NCBI GenBank assembly: GCA_003133425.1
Contig: PKXI01000415.1
Span: 6,348-21,801 of the forward strand
Direction of reading: 5' to 3'
DNA from: Acidobacteriaceae bacterium
Lineage (GTDB): Bacteria > Acidobacteriota > Terriglobia > Terriglobales > Acidobacteriaceae
Length of the DNA: 15,454 nucleotides
Every line of letters begins with the position of its first letter. Positions within the stretch are counted from its first letter, which is position 1. The notes under the pieces are model-generated. The model was not told where the DNA came from. It did no database searches and was given only the letters and a program-made list of their open reading frames with translations. Both the position numbers and the translations under genes were made by a program. Below, in pieces: positions 7,251 through 13,380 of the stretch.

Positions 7251-8543
7251 TCATACGAGGCGAAAGTCCGAAGCCACACGATCGCGCAAGGATGTTTCCA
7301 TCCCCGCCTGAAGGGCGAATTCCAGCCAATTCTCCGAGGCCGCTCGTACCTCGGCCAGAATTTCCCGCGGCTTACGCACGCCGAATCGATCGGCGTCCGC
7401 GAGCAAATCGTTCCGAGTGATCCCTTGGAATTTTCCGTTTACGCTCATCAGGTGCTGGTAGGTCCATTCGCCCTTCGGATTGAAGGCGTGGGTCACATCG
7501 TACGCTGGAGCCAGCTCCCATGACCTGCCCTGTTTCAAACGAAACGCGAAGTTTTTGGTGTGATCGTCGCAATTGCGGGCCATTACGTTGAACGCCATAC
7601 GCCGGAAGGCCTGGCTCACCGCCTCGTCACCTAGATTGAGCCTCGCGATCGTCAGGAACAGTTGCGCGTAGGCGTGCGTGCCACGCTGCCTAAAGTCGAG
7701 ATGGTTCATCGCGCAAAGCGTTTGTACATGGTGCTTACGGGTTTGCCCGCGAGTGACATCGCGATCAAAGCGCTTGGTCATAAAGTGCGCCCGACCGTTC
7801 TCCTCCAGCAGCCGGCAAGACGACATCGTGATGCCCGCCGCCTTTGCCATGAGTGAATAGGCATATTCAATGCGTCCATAACCTTCGCCGGTTCCCAACT
7901 CCTTGTCTTTGCCAACGCCATCGAATTTAAGGAGCCAATGCTCGAATCCCAGCGCGGTATCAAACTGTCCACTACGGACCTCATCGGTTTTGGGATTCCA
8001 GGCAATGACCGCTTTCGCGCGCGCGCCGCCGGCTGAAGTGCCTACCTTGATGATGTTGGCGAGCGCGGCTTTTGTTTCGTTATCGACTGAGAAATTACCC
8101 TGAACCAACCGCCGAGCCTCTTCGACGAGTGCCTTCATCGCAACCGGCGTTGCGCTTTCCTTGTGCGATCCCCGCATCGGCCGGAACTCTAATGCGCCCA
8201 TACCACGCATGCCCATGTAGGCCAGCCGATCCAGAACGGTGATGGAGCTCTTCTCGATGCCCTTGGTTGCCATCCACGCATCGATCAGGGCATTACCGAA
8301 ATCATCTGGCAGTGCGTCGGCCAATAGGGCTGGAAGCCCAAGGTACGTTTCTCTCGGAAGAACGGGGAATACGAACGTATTGCGGCGATCTGACAGAGGC
8401 ATTGTCAGCGGCGCCACTTCGATGTCCTTTCGTCTCCATGCGGGATCATAGGCAAAGGCATAACAATCCAGCCTCGGATCCGGCGCCACAGCGCCAACCC
8501 GGCTTCCCCACATCCGGACTTCGATCACCTGCACTGGTTTCAT
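7251..8543 (-). CDS. hipA: HipA-type serine/threonine kinase toxin
   Basis: This 430-aa protein is full length for HipA (E. coli HipA is about 440). The HipA-family kinase fold is evident from several motifs. The Gly-rich loop is IIKVGTSAGGARAKA (164-178), where Ser170 matches the region of the autophosphorylated Ser in HipA. KFDGVGKDKE (206-215) and FMTKRFDRD (254-262) follow. The catalytic loop is NCDDHTKNFAF (324-334), and the metal-binding Asp is in LAPAYDV (344-350). HipA kinases inactivate targets such as glutamyl-tRNA synthetase by phosphorylation, causing growth arrest or persistence; the target here is not known. The start overlaps the hipB stop by ATGA, with AGAGGCAGG upstream inside hipB, so it is translationally coupled. 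All key motifs are intact, so it is probably active. Confidence 0.95.
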   Translation of the reverse strand: MKPVQVIEVRMWGSRVGAVAPDPRLDCYAFAYDPAWRRKDIEVAPLTMPLSDRRNTFVFPVLPRETYLGLPALLADALPDDFGNALIDAWMATKGIEKSSITVLDRLAYMGMRGMGALEFRPMRGSHKESATPVAMKALVEEARRLVQGNFSVDNETKAALANIIKVGTSAGGARAKAVIAWNPKTDEVRSGQFDTALGFEHWLLKFDGVGKDKELGTGEGYGRIEYAYSLMAKAAGITMSSCRLLEENGRAHFMTKRFDRDVTRGQTRKHHVQTLCAMNHLDFRQRGTHAYAQLFLTIARLNLGDEAVSQAFRRMAFNVMARNCDDHTKNFAFRLKQGRSWELAPAYDVTHAFNPKGEWTYQHLMSVNGKFQGITRNDLLADADRFGVRKPREILAEVRAASENWLEFALQAGMETSLRDRVASDFRLV

Positions 8544-8863
8544 GAAGCCTGCCTCTGGCGTCCGCGGGGATGACGAACGCGCCGGCGCGCCTCTGTGCTG
8601 CGTAGAAGCGCAATAGGATTGACTGATGGCTTGGGAGCGAGCATCTCGATGCCCTCAAGCGAGTCCAGTGCCTTCAGAACCCGCAGCAGAGATTCCACCG
8701 AAGAGCCCCTTCCGGCTTCCAGGTTTCTCAATGCCCTCTCCGAGATCCCAGCCTTTTCAGCGGTGGTACGCTGATCGAGATTCTTGGCAATGCGGAGGCT
8801 CTGCAGCTGCTCCCCGAGGATACCTTGCAACTCATCTGCGGACTTAAAGGACAATTCAGCCAT
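8540..8863 (-). CDS. hipB: HipB-type XRE antitoxin/repressor
   Basis: This 107-aa protein has an XRE/Cro helix-turn-helix domain (about 16-68: LGEQLQSLRIAKNLDQRTTAEKAGISERALRNLEAGRGSSVESLL...), then a linker and a strongly basic tail (EARRRVRHPRGRQRQAS, 91-107). Directly upstream of hipA with a 4-bp overlap, it is the cognate antitoxin and autorepressor. Only 3 bp separate its ATG (8861-8863) from the first operator copy (8867-8880), and there is no Shine-Dalgarno. A TATTAT -10-like hexamer (8870-8875 on the minus strand) lies 6 nt before the ATG, which would place transcription initiation at or very near the start codon. The mRNA is therefore probably leaderless. The assignment rests on domain and position. 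Confidence 0.92.
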   Translation of the reverse strand: MAELSFKSADELQGILGEQLQSLRIAKNLDQRTTAEKAGISERALRNLEAGRGSSVESLLRVLKALDSLEGIEMLAPKPSVNPIALLRSTEARRRVRHPRGRQRQAS

Positions 8864-8866
8864 ACC

Positions 8867-8920
8867 GGTATAATATTACCTGTTAAGACAATAAGATAAC
8901 TTAAAAGGTAAGATTATGCC
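8867..8920. promoter_or_regulatory. hipBA promoter and proximal operator pair (O1, O2)
   Basis: O1 (8867-8880) reads GGTAATATTATACC on the minus strand and O2 (8907-8920) reads GGTAAGATTATGCC on the plus strand. They lie 40 bp apart and in opposite orientation. Both fit GGTA-N6-TRCC with flanking TAA/TTA. O1 covers the likely -10 hexamer TATTAT of hipB; a weak -35 candidate, TTATCT, lies 18 bp upstream of it. HipB operators in E. coli are also multiple short inverted repeats (TATCC-N8-GGATA), so autorepression here is a sound inference. Confidence 0.7.
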
Positions 8921-9251
8921 ACTTATGTGAAGACGTGTTTCAACGATCGATTGATCGGACCATCCTGACGGTTCACGGCGACACCGTCATTCTTCTCCAG
9001 GAGCACCCTCCCAAAGAGTGTTGTTTAAGCGGCATAATTCTACCGTTTATGGCCTAGGGATTGATTAAGAGGTAATATTATGCCGTTTACCTGCTACCGC
9101 TCCAGCGATGCGAAAGTGTTCGAACTAGGAGCCGGGTTACTACACTGTTCGCAATTGCCCCCTCAAACTGGAAAAACCATCGGCCCAGGATGCCCGTAAA
9201 CGCATTTTCTCAATATGCCATGAGGGTTAGGTATGCCCCTTTGTTCCCGCG
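8881..9251. other. hipBA upstream region, no supported gene
   Basis: Apart from operators O2-O4 this stretch holds no gene I can support. A 40-codon plus-strand frame from GTG 8935 to TAG 9057 (VFQRSIDRTILTVHGDTVILLQEH...) has protein-like composition but no clear ribosome site. It runs through O3, so it is at best a fragment. 9085-9251 shows nothing recognisable. Confidence 0.4.
9031..9084. promoter_or_regulatory. Distal HipB-type operator pair (O3, O4)
   Basis: O3 (9031-9044) reads GGTAGAATTATGCC on the minus strand and O4 (9071-9084) reads GGTAATATTATGCC on the plus strand. The 40-bp offset and inverted orientation are the same as in O1/O2. O4 differs from minus-strand O1 by one base. Each carries a -10-like hexamer, so a second promoter is possible here. 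HipB binding is inferred from sequence identity. Confidence 0.6.
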
Positions 9252-9435
9252 TCAGATCAATATCCGCTCCACGTCGTCGAGACTCATTTCGTCGCGCCGG
9301 CGGTCACAGAGCTTGGTGGTGCGGGTGCTTGCGTGGTTGACCATTGCCGCGGCCTTCTCGAGCGTTCCGCCGTTGTTGAGATACGCCGTGATGCCGGAAG
9401 CCGTGATTGCCTATCCTGGTCTTGGCGTCTGCCGG
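9252..9435 (-). pseudogene. Tyrosine recombinase C-terminal remnant, inactive
   Basis: Read on the minus strand, this is the tail of a phage-type integrase: ADAKTRIGNHGFR, then ITAYLNNGGTLEKAAAMVNHASTRTTKL-C-DRRRDEMSLDDVERILI and a stop. It matches box II of the family (HTFRATGITAYL...NH...TTKLYDR). Two lesions are visible. Near 9393-9397 about 8 nt are missing after the HxxR motif (between two CGG repeats), shifting the frame. The catalytic Tyr codon is TGT, giving Cys (9306-9308). An in-frame TGA at 9436-9438 and loss of homology cut off the rest. The remnant ends right beside the palindrome at 9446-9473 and belongs to the same subfamily as the integrase at 9491. Confidence 0.8.
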
Positions 9436-9445
9436 TCAGCAATTG

Positions 9446-9473
9446 ACGTAACATAAAGGACGTTATGTTACCT
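9446..9473. promoter_or_regulatory. dif-like hyphenated palindrome, candidate recombination site
   Basis: GTAACATAA (9448-9456) and TTATGTTAC (9463-9471) are perfect 9-bp inverted arms around a 6-bp spacer. This is the arm-spacer-arm geometry of a tyrosine-recombinase core site. Taken as 11-6-11, the right arm matches 9 of 11 bases of the XerD arm of E. coli dif (TTATGTTAAAT). The left arm ends CATAA as in the XerC arm but is otherwise different. The site lies exactly between the integrase remnant and the start of the next integrase. An operator for that integrase is the alternative. Confidence 0.45.
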
Positions 9474-9490
9474 CGTTGGAGTCCCGCCTC

Positions 9491-10467
9491 ATGAGCCGCG
9501 CGCTGGCCGTTCCGAAGCCTTCTCTCCTGCCTCCGGCCGGCGCCGGGCTGACCGTGCCGGCGGTGATCGCCGCGGCCGGCGGCAAGGCAGCCGGCCGCTT
9601 CGTCGAGTTCTTCACCGCCAACATCCGCAACCCGAATACCCGCGCCGCCTACGGCCGTGCCGTCGCCGCCTTCTGCGCCTGGTGCGACGAGCGCGGCTAC
9701 GAATTCCTGGGTATGACGCCGGTCTCCATCGCCGGCTACGTCGAGCAGATGCTGGCCGACGGCCTGGCGCGGCCGACGGTCAAGCAGCACCTGGCCGCCG
9801 TCCGGATGCTGTACGACTACATGGTGACGGGCGGCATCCTGCCCTTCAATCCCGCCGCCTCCGTGCGCGGGCCGAAACATGTCGTCAAGAAAGGCAAGAC
9901 GCCGGTGCTGACGCCGGAAGAGGCGCGCCTGCTGCTCGACTCCCTCGATGTCACGAGTTGTTCCGGCCTGCGGGATCGCGCGCTGATCGGCGTCATGGTT
10001 TTCAGCTTCGCCCGCGTTTCGGCCGTCGTCGGCATGGACGTCGAGGATTACCGCCAGCAAGGGAAACGGTGGTGGCTGCGCCTGGCGGAAAAAGGCGGGA
10101 AGGCCCATGCCGTGCCGGCACATCACAAGGCCGAAGATTATCTCGACGCCTACCTGGCCGCGCTCGGCAATCCGGTTAAGGGGCCGCTGTTCCGCGCCAT
10201 GACGAAAGAACGCGGCTTCGGCAAGGCCGCCTGAACCGCATCGATGCCTTCCGCATGGTCAAACGGCGCTCCGCGGCCGCAGGCCTCGGCGATACTCCAA
10301 ACTGCCATACCTTCAGGGCGACCGGGATAACAGCCTATCTGCTGAACGGCGGCACAATCGAGGGCGCTCAGGCTATCGCCGCGCATGAAAGCCCGCGAAC
10401 GACGAAGCTCTACGACCGCACTTCGGATGAAATCACCCTGGCTGAAATCGAGCGGATCGCAATCTGA
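9491..10467 (+). pseudogene. Tyrosine recombinase/integrase split by a frameshift
   Basis: The first frame (ATG 9491, or TTG 9476, to the TGA at 10232-10234) gives 247 aa. It has a SAM-like core-binding domain (about 36-118, NIRNPNTRAAYGRAVAAFCAWC...) and the first half of the catalytic domain: box I Arg175 in SFARVSAV and Lys in LAEKGGKAHAVPAH. The rest follows in the -1/+2 frame, from about 10228 to the TGA at 10465-10467: LNRIDAFRMVKRR, CHTFRATGITAYLLNGG (HxxR), IAAHESPRTTKLYDR (His and catalytic Tyr). All catalytic residues therefore survive, but on two frames joined near 10222-10231. It is a recent pseudogene, a sequencing error, or less likely a programmed frameshift. GC is higher than in flanking DNA, consistent with transfer. 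It sits directly after the dif-like site. Confidence 0.85.
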
Positions 10468-10666
10468 TTAAGCGATGCGATGGGCTCGGTCGGTTCTCCA
10501 GACTACACAAACCGCTATAGCGTTCGTGTGTAAGTGGCAATTTTCCAGGCTACGGCCGCCACGGGCTGATCAGGTGCTTCTTTCGGCATCCTGGTTCCAG
10601 CCGATTGAACCGGCGCGAAGAGCGAAAAGGGATACCTACCCCACATGGCACCTCGGGATAACGCGT
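10468..10666. other. Intergenic stretch, possible insertion-sequence end
   Basis: No gene is supported between the integrase tail and the convergent esterase. The segment beginning TGTAAGTGGCAATTTTCC (10529-10546) resembles, from memory, the TGT-starting ends of IS21-type elements. No matching second end or transposase was seen here, so this is a weak suggestion. Confidence 0.2.
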
Positions 10667-11503
10667 CTACGGGCATCCTGGCGCGTCGTTTTTGCGGGCT
10701 TTTGAAGGCAATCCGAATGCCCAGGCCACCATCAGCGGGAACTCTTCTCGCCAGAATGCGCCACCGTGCGACCCAGTTCGCTCAATCATGACGACATCTG
10801 CACCTGCATCGCGCAGCGCGTCCGCCCACCTCCTTGCGTTCTCGAGGAAGAACGGCTCCTCTGTGCCAGCCACGAGGTATGTGCGCGGAAGCGGACTCCG
10901 CAAAAAACCCGGCGGCTTGTAACCGCCTCCAAGCGAGGCGCAGAAGGCCGCACCGTAGACGTTTGGATGCCGAAGCCCAAGAGCGATGGCCAGTTCTCCA
11001 CCTGCCGAGACGCCGAACACTGCGGTACGTTCAGTGGGCAGCGCCACGCCAAACCGCGACTCCGTCCATCGGCGAACGTCCTCGACGAAGAACCTTTCGT
11101 GTGCCGCGAATCGCTCCGGCTCAAAGCCCGGTGAGTACTCATGGAGCCGCAGCGTCTCATCGGCCAGCCTGTGTACGCCGACGATCATTGTGGACGGTAC
11201 GTCGGCCTTCTCGAGCAACCGGCCCCACTTCGAGATTCCCTGGCCGTCGCCGGCGAAGACGATTGCTTCCGGCGGAGCCGGTGGAACGTACACCGTGACC
11301 TGTCGTCCACCGTCGTACTCGAACGTCTCGGTGACAAACTCTCCCGAGACTGCGCCGGCGGGCTTGGCGGGCCCTCCGTCAGACTCACTTGGCCTGCGGT
11401 CGACGTCATTGCGTGCTTGCTTCTGCATGGCGTTGCCTTCATTTATAGAGCTATGGTTGCCCCCGTTACGAGGATTTCGGTTGTCGACGGGCGCATCAGA
11501 CAT
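10667..11503 (-). CDS. Putative esterase (Fes/esterase D-like alpha/beta hydrolase)
   Basis: This 278-aa protein has an alpha/beta-hydrolase domain like enterochelin esterase-type putative esterases. Its features are the strand TVYVPP, IVFAGDGQGISKWG (81-94), the segment RFFVEDVRRWTESRFGV (137-152), the nucleophile elbow GVSAGG (164-169, Ser166), AGTEEPFF (212-219, the acid region, with Glu where Asp is usual) and the catalytic His246 in GSHGGAFW. The N-terminal 50 residues are polar, low-complexity and probably disordered. An alternative ATG at 11428 (MQKQARND) has GAAGG at 8 bp and would drop 25 of these residues; 11503 is kept because it lies only 24 bp below the phosphoesterase stop. There is no signal peptide, so it should be cytosolic. 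The substrate is unknown. Confidence 0.85.
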   Translation of the reverse strand: MSDAPVDNRNPRNGGNHSSINEGNAMQKQARNDVDRRPSESDGGPAKPAGAVSGEFVTETFEYDGGRQVTVYVPPAPPEAIVFAGDGQGISKWGRLLEKADVPSTMIVGVHRLADETLRLHEYSPGFEPERFAAHERFFVEDVRRWTESRFGVALPTERTAVFGVSAGGELAIALGLRHPNVYGAAFCASLGGGYKPPGFLRSPLPRTYLVAGTEEPFFLENARRWADALRDAGADVVMIERTGSHGGAFWREEFPLMVAWAFGLPSKARKNDAPGCP

Positions 11504-11527
11504 CCGCTCTTCGAGCGAGGTAGAGCT

Positions 11528-12787
11528 TCAGCTGACGGTGCGGGCCGCCAGGTTGATGGTCACAACATCGTCGGGTGTTTTGGTCGTACCGCCGTCGGAT
11601 TGCGGATGGAACTCGATGGTCATTGTGGATGCGTTCACAATCACGCGCAGATATCCGTAGTCCGTATCGTCGTAGCTTTCGAGCGTGAGTGTGCTGTCGA
11701 TCTTGTAGGGTGTACGGATTGTCGATCGCATCGAGCTGAGAGGCGAATGACCGCCGCAGCCCGCGACCAAAAAGGGAATCTGAAAGGCGTTCACGAGGCG
11801 GGTGTAGCGCTGATAGTTATGCGCATGGCCGGAGAACACGGCATGTGGCCAGACGCCCGCGGCCGTGCAGGCACTATCGATATCCGCCAGCATCAACGGG
11901 CTGCCACCGTGATCGGTGCCTCCGGTAAACGGGGGATGGTGCACGGCGATGATGAGGGCGCCGGTGTAACTCTCGCTCTTGACGCGCTTGAGGGCGGTGG
12001 TGAGAAACGTGATCTGCCGCTGGTCGAGGGTGGAATAAGTGCCGCCCTGATCGGAGATGACTCCCGGATCTTCGAGCACGTTGCTATAGACGCCCAGCAT
12101 GCGCACAAACGGGGCGTCGAAGGTGTAGTACACGCCGGGCTGAATCATCGTGGTCCGGCTGAGGCCGCCCGCATCCGGAGAAGGAGCAGGCGCGGAGGCG
12201 CAGAAGTTCCGCAGATAAGCTTGCAGCGTTGTTGCCGGGTCCGTGGGGTAGACGATTCCGTCATGGTTGCCGGGGATCCCCAGGATTGGCGCCGGATAAT
12301 TTCGATACGGTTCAAAAAACTGGTCGTAGTAGTATTCGCCTTCGCCGAAGTAGTAGACGGCGTCGCCGAGGTGGTAGCAGAACGAAGGCACGTCCGCCGA
12401 ATTGGCTTCAGTGAAGTCGGTAACCATTTTGTCGGCCACCAGCGATTGCGTTATTGGCCCAATGACGCTGCCCGTGTCTCCCAGGCAGTGAAAGACGATT
12501 TGCCCGGCGGTTTGGATGGTCTGCGTGATGGTTGCACTCTGGCTTCCATAAATCTGAGCCAATGTCAGAATCGGCTCCGTAGCCGCGGTCGCCGGTTGTG
12601 GCACGGGCTGCACGCCGGCAACATCCTTTTGGCTTGCGTCGGTTACCGGATCTTTGAACGTGGTGGGATCGGGGGACGGTTGAGGCTGCCCGAAAACTGG
12701 GTCTCCGCTGGCCCGCGGGGGCGAGGTTGGGTCGGCGGGATGCTTCTTGGTTGATTGGTGGGACGAAGGCTTATGGGGTTTGGCCAT
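11528..12787 (-). CDS. Metallophosphoesterase, purple acid phosphatase-like motifs
   Basis: This 419-aa calcineurin-like phosphoesterase shows all five metal-binding blocks: LGDTG (102-106), HLGDAVYY (139-146), PGNHD (172-176), AVHHPP (281-286) and SGHAHNYQR (319-327). GDxG, GDxxY, GNHD, VxxH and GHxHxYxR together resemble the purple acid phosphatase branch with a dinuclear metal centre. Residues 1-70 are Pro/Lys/Thr-rich and likely disordered. No signal peptide is visible, which is unusual because purple acid phosphatases are mostly exported. The start is secure: AGGAGGT lies 8 bp upstream. The esterase follows 24 bp downstream in the same direction, suggesting an operon. The natural substrate (phosphate monoester, diester or nucleotide) cannot be told. 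Confidence 0.92.
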   Translation of the reverse strand: MAKPHKPSSHQSTKKHPADPTSPPRASGDPVFGQPQPSPDPTTFKDPVTDASQKDVAGVQPVPQPATAATEPILTLAQIYGSQSATITQTIQTAGQIVFHCLGDTGSVIGPITQSLVADKMVTDFTEANSADVPSFCYHLGDAVYYFGEGEYYYDQFFEPYRNYPAPILGIPGNHDGIVYPTDPATTLQAYLRNFCASAPAPSPDAGGLSRTTMIQPGVYYTFDAPFVRMLGVYSNVLEDPGVISDQGGTYSTLDQRQITFLTTALKRVKSESYTGALIIAVHHPPFTGGTDHGGSPLMLADIDSACTAAGVWPHAVFSGHAHNYQRYTRLVNAFQIPFLVAGCGGHSPLSSMRSTIRTPYKIDSTLTLESYDDTDYGYLRVIVNASTMTIEFHPQSDGGTTKTPDDVVTINLAARTVS

Positions 12788-13110
12788 CGGTCAGGACCTC
12801 CTGCCGAGGAAGTATACCTACTATCGATGCGGACAAGGATGAACGCGGATTGAAAGCCGCGGGCCGCACACGTCACCAATTGGGGGTGAGCACAAAACGG
12901 CTCGCCGATACGCATCTTCGCTCGATGCCCCGCGGGGGTCTGAGAACCTCAGATCTGGGCGGTTTTCATTGTAAAGTATTTGTATTGAATACCTTGCGCT
13001 ATATCTGCTAAAGGATATTATCACATATAAAAAGGCATTCTGAAAATAAATTCTTCTTTTTGCTCTTTCTCTCTTGCGTTCGTGCTCTCTCTCGTGCGAT
13101 ACTCTGCATT
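12788..13110 (+). promoter_or_regulatory. AT-rich promoter region of the nuclease gene group
   Basis: This 323-bp gap has no gene. 12960-13060 is markedly AT-rich against GC-rich neighbours. A plausible sigma-70 promoter is TTGCGC (12994-12999), a 16-bp spacer and TATTAT (13016-13021), which would give a leader of about 80 nt. Just upstream, GTATT (12976-12980) and AATAC (12988-12992) form an inverted repeat with a 7-bp centre, a possible operator. The leader is pyrimidine-rich (13040-13100). No ribosome site precedes the ATG at 13111. Confidence 0.4.
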
Positions 13111-13329
13111 ATGAAAATCAGCAGACAAACACTCGCCAACCACCCGATGGTTCAACGCCTTCTCGTCAATCCGAACTGGAAGCCGGCCGCTGAAGCCGCC
13201 ATGGATTATTTCCTCGACGGAACAGAGTGCCCGATCGCCTCCTGGCGGAAGTCCTCCACATGGTCTCAGGTCAGGTTCGCCTTTGAAAAGCTGAACGCGG
13301 CCGCGAATCCCGCGCCGCCCTCAGCCTGA
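13111..13329 (+). CDS. 72-aa protein of unknown function, first gene of the nuclease group
   Basis: This short protein, MKISRQTLANHPMVQRLLV...SAANPAPPSA-like in layout, is not recognised. It appears mostly helical, with conserved-looking aromatic and basic positions (NPNWKP, DYFLDG, ASWRKSSTWSQVRFAFEKL) and a Pro/Ala-rich end. There is no membrane segment or signal peptide. ATG 13111 was chosen because residues before it (open to 13060) look like leader sequence; no Shine-Dalgarno is visible, so translation may be weak or the start may differ. It lies 51 bp before the nuclease-domain gene in the same direction. A role as a small regulator or partner is possible but unsupported. Confidence 0.55.
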   Translation: MKISRQTLANHPMVQRLLVNPNWKPAAEAAMDYFLDGTECPIASWRKSSTWSQVRFAFEKLNAAANPAPPSA

Positions 13330-13380
13330 AGCAGCAGTCCAGCGCACTTCTAACCGGATTCTTTGAAAGGAGTCTCCACA

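Noticed and set aside
8935..9057. Short plus-strand frame VFQRSIDRTILTVHGDTVILLQ...
   Set aside because: The composition is protein-like, but the start is a GTG without a clear ribosome site and the frame runs through operator O3. No family is recognised.
9284..10126. Minus-strand open frame of 280 codons
   Set aside because: Its composition (Arg/Gly/His-rich) and position antisense to the integrase mark it as a shadow. Only 9252-9435 has real integrase homology, in another frame.
10643..10660. TGGCAC-type sequence as a sigma-54 -24 element
   Set aside because: No GC of a -12 element at the required 10-bp distance. The other TGGCAC copy (14755) fails in the same way.
10529..10705. Protein-coding frame ending ...WRVVFAGF
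   Set aside because: It starts in intergenic DNA, has no domain and overlaps the esterase 3' end. The segment is better regarded as non-coding, perhaps an IS end.
11141..12754. Long plus-strand open frame of 537 codons
   Set aside because: It lies antisense to the metallophosphoesterase, which has all five metal motifs and an excellent ribosome site. The antisense translation shows no domain and is a GC-codon shadow.
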